From assembly GCA_047601745.1 (NCBI GenBank), contig JASGIS010000001.1, positions 5,332,001-5,396,000 on the forward strand: a stretch of DNA of 64,000 nucleotides, read 5' to 3'. Below the pieces are notes generated by a model. The model searched no databases and was not told where the DNA came from. It saw nothing but the letters and a program-made list of their open reading frames with translations. This DNA is from JAKPAM01 sp047601745 (GTDB taxonomy: Bacteria; Pseudomonadota; Gammaproteobacteria; Burkholderiales; Burkholderiaceae_E). Positions 62,388 through 64,000 of the stretch are shown here, piece by piece. Position 1 is the stretch's first letter, and every line of letters starts with the position of its first letter. Position numbers and translations under genes: made by a program.

Positions 62388-62392
62388 GCGAT

Positions 62393-62418
62393 GACGGCGC
62401 CCGCCCCGGAGCGCCGTC
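62393..62418. terminator. Hairpin between convergent argH and TRAP binding-protein genes
   Basis: Perfect 8-bp arms GACGGCGC / GCGCCGTC around a 10-nt loop lie in the 38-bp gap between the two convergent stops. No T-run follows on either side, so termination is likely but unproven. Confidence 0.45.
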
Positions 62419-62425
62419 GCGATGC

Positions 62426-63514
62426 TCACTTGCCGTGGCGGGTGGCCATGAAGTTGTCGAACGAGCCCTCGGCGACGCGCGCCCACGTCACCATGTCGGC
62501 TTGCGCGCTGAAGTAGGAGTCGTAGACCTTCTTGAAGTCCGGGTTCTTCGCGTTCAGCTCGCTGTACACCTCCTGCGACGCCTTGTAGCAGGCCTCGAGG
62601 ATCGGCCGCGAGAACGAGCGCAACTGGGCGCCGTTAGCGATCAGCCGCTTGATCGCCAGCGGGTTGACCGCGTCGAACTTGCTGGTCATGTAGACCAGCG
62701 CCTCTTGCGAGGCCGAGATCAACGCCGCCTTGTACTCGGCCGGCAGCCCGTCCATCGCCTTCGTGTTGACGAAGTTGGACAGCGCCGCGCAGCCCTCCCA
62801 CCAGCCCGGGTAGTAGTAGTACTTGGCGACCTTGTACAGGCCGAGCTTCTCGTCGTCGTACGGGCCGACCCATTCGGCACCGTCGATCGTGCCCTTCTCG
62901 AGCGCCGGATACAGGTCGCCGCCCGGGATCTGCTGGGCGATGACGCCCAGGCGCCCGAGCACCTCGCCGGCCAGGCCGGCGATCCGGTACTTGAGGCCCT
63001 TCAGGTCGTCGACGGTCTTGATCTCCTTGCGTACCCAGCCGCCCATCTGCGCGGTGGTATTGCCGGCGAGCAGCACCGTCACGCCCCACTTGGCCGCGAA
63101 TTCGTTGAACACCTTCTCGCCGCCGTTCTGGTACCACCACGCGTTGAACTGCCGGGTATTCAGTCCGAACGGCACGGCCGAACCGAACGCCCAGGTCGGA
63201 TCCTTGCCGAAGTAGTAATAAGGAGCCGACTGGCCGAGCTCGATATTGCCGGCCTGCACGGCGTCGAGCACCTGGAACGCCGGCACGATCTCGCCGGCCG
63301 GATGCGCGCTGATCTGGAACTTGCCGCCGGTCAGGTCGGACACACGCTTGACGAAGAACTCGGCCGTCCCGAACAGCGCATCCAGGCTCTTGGGAAAGCT
63401 CGAGGCCAGACGCCAGCGGACCGCCGGCTGCGCGCCGACGATGGCGGGCGCGGCCAGGATCGACCCTGCCGCCGAACCGACGGCGGCCTTTCGAATGAAG
63501 GAACGACGCTGCAT
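62426..63514 (-). CDS. TRAP transporter solute-binding protein (DctP family)
   Basis: 362 residues. The Tat-type signal MQRRSFIRKAAVGSAAG is followed by AAPAIVGAQPAVRWRLASSFPKSLDALFG. Later segments include FKISAHPAGEIVP-like text (FQISAHPAGEIVPAFQVLDA), the substrate Arg region LKGLKYRIAGLAGEVLGRLG, and DGAEWVGPYDDEKLGLYKVAKYYYYPGWWEG, typical of the keto-acid/mannitol-type DctP group. AGGAG lies five bases before the ATG at 63514. It is followed upstream on the minus strand by a TRAP large permease, separated by 202 bp with no clear gene. Confidence 0.95.
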   Translation of the reverse strand: MQRRSFIRKAAVGSAAGSILAAPAIVGAQPAVRWRLASSFPKSLDALFGTAEFFVKRVSDLTGGKFQISAHPAGEIVPAFQVLDAVQAGNIELGQSAPYYYFGKDPTWAFGSAVPFGLNTRQFNAWWYQNGGEKVFNEFAAKWGVTVLLAGNTTAQMGGWVRKEIKTVDDLKGLKYRIAGLAGEVLGRLGVIAQQIPGGDLYPALEKGTIDGAEWVGPYDDEKLGLYKVAKYYYYPGWWEGCAALSNFVNTKAMDGLPAEYKAALISASQEALVYMTSKFDAVNPLAIKRLIANGAQLRSFSRPILEACYKASQEVYSELNAKNPDFKKVYDSYFSAQADMVTWARVAEGSFDNFMATRHGK

Positions 63515-63716
63515 TGTGTCTCCTGAAGCGGATTGATGACGCACGACGGCATCGCGGCGGCGCCCGCGCGCGGGCCCGCCGGACGACGCCGCCGGCTTGC
63601 GGATTCTAGGACGGTGATCGGCATGCCGCCCACCGCACTAACCCTTAGTGTCGCGCATCGGCCGACGCCGATCGTTCCCTGACACCGACCGCTGGTCTGC
63701 CGATAACGACCGTCGA

Positions 63717-64000
63717 TCAATCCTTGCCCGGCGGCGACGATTGTTGCTCGAGCTGCCGCTGCAATGCGGCGGCCGGATCGTCGGCCGGATCGCCGCCGCC
63801 CTGCCCGTCATTGGCCGGCGGCGTGCCGCTATCGCCGTCCTGGCCGCCCGCGTCCGGCTGGGCATAAGGATTCTGCTGGTCGTCGCTCAGGCCGCCGTCG
63901 TCCAGCTCGATATGCACTTTGTCCAGATCGACCTTGTGCTCCTTTTCGAGCCAGTAGGTGACCATGCCCGGCCAGAAGATCAGCACCGCGACCAGCAGCA
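63717..64000 (-). CDS. TRAP transporter large permease (DctM family), C-terminal end only
   Basis: Only the last ~94 residues are in the window, since the gene continues beyond position 64000. The visible part has a final hydrophobic segment LLVAVLIFWPGMVTYWLEKE, as at the end of mannitol/chloroaromatic-type DctM proteins. After KVDLDKVHIELDDGG there is a ~60-residue Asp/Gln/Gly-rich tail that is longer than usual. It probably works with the DctP protein encoded next to it. Confidence 0.8.
   Translation of the reverse strand, partial: LLVAVLIFWPGMVTYWLEKEHKVDLDKVHIELDDGGLSDDQQNPYAQPDAGGQDGDSGTPPANDGQGGGDPADDPAAALQRQLEQQSSPPGKD

Overview
The window is a 64-kb piece of a GC-rich Gram-negative chromosome, most likely from a betaproteobacterium of the order Burkholderiales. 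Two conserved gene orders support this: thrS-infC-rpmI-rplT-pheS-pheT-ihfA-merR followed by tRNA-Pro, and argH next to the algZ/algR two-component pair, followed by hemC-hemD-hemX-hemY. Bug/TctC and TRAP solute-binding proteins, LolA, an RND efflux operon and a PilZ-less DUF1631 protein also fit. The exact genus cannot be named from the sequence alone.

Layout. 1-1.95 kb: C-terminal part of a membrane-anchored MASE1/degenerate-GGDEF/EAL protein. 2.1-10.7 kb, minus strand: tRNA-Val, thrS, infC (apparent AUC start), rpmI, rplT, pheS, pheT, ihfA, a MerR-type regulator and tRNA-Pro. 10.7-18.3 kb: DUF1631 and DUF3014 proteins, an orphan CYP153-type P450, and a PAS-GGDEF-EAL protein. 18.4-30.6 kb: accessory region starting at tRNA-Ser(CGA). 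It holds an AT-richer stretch with a PIN-domain protein, a LysE-type exporter, a P450 fused to a BM3-like reductase, a Tat-type nicotinamidase, and a five-gene catabolic cluster (crotonase, Bug, CaiB-type CoA-transferase, amidohydrolase, Bug) preceded by a perfect palindrome. 30.7-43.2 kb: housekeeping genes serS, rarA, a D-threonine aldolase-like enzyme, lolA, ftsK, a Crp/Fnr regulator, trxB, an Smr protein, a DUF4126 protein, a P-II protein and a FemAB-like acyltransferase. 43.2-50.2 kb: RND efflux operon with a divergent TetR regulator and an operator inside the overlapping promoters. 50.2-54.5 kb: ppa, an aldehyde dehydrogenase, an SDR and a nitronate monooxygenase. 54.5-62.4 kb: hemY, hemX, hemD, hemC, algR, algZ and argH. 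62.4-64 kb: a TRAP solute-binding protein and the end of a TRAP large permease.

How the parts work together. The first block supplies translation (aminoacyl-tRNA synthetases, IF3, L35, L20) and nucleoid architecture. The heme block makes uroporphyrinogen III. Two c-di-GMP proteins and the AlgZ/AlgR pair suggest surface or envelope signalling. Two P450s, the CoA-transferase cluster, the aldehyde dehydrogenase/SDR pair, nitronate monooxygenase and TRAP/Bug binding proteins indicate a catabolically versatile environmental organism.

Points of most interest: the unusual P450-reductase fusion, infC and hemC genes without ordinary start codons, a PIN protein with a large internal insertion beside tRNA-Ser, and several short tandem repeats (12, 15, 20 and 24 bp) both inside and between genes. 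No CRISPR array, intact transposon, prophage, rRNA operon or replication origin was seen.
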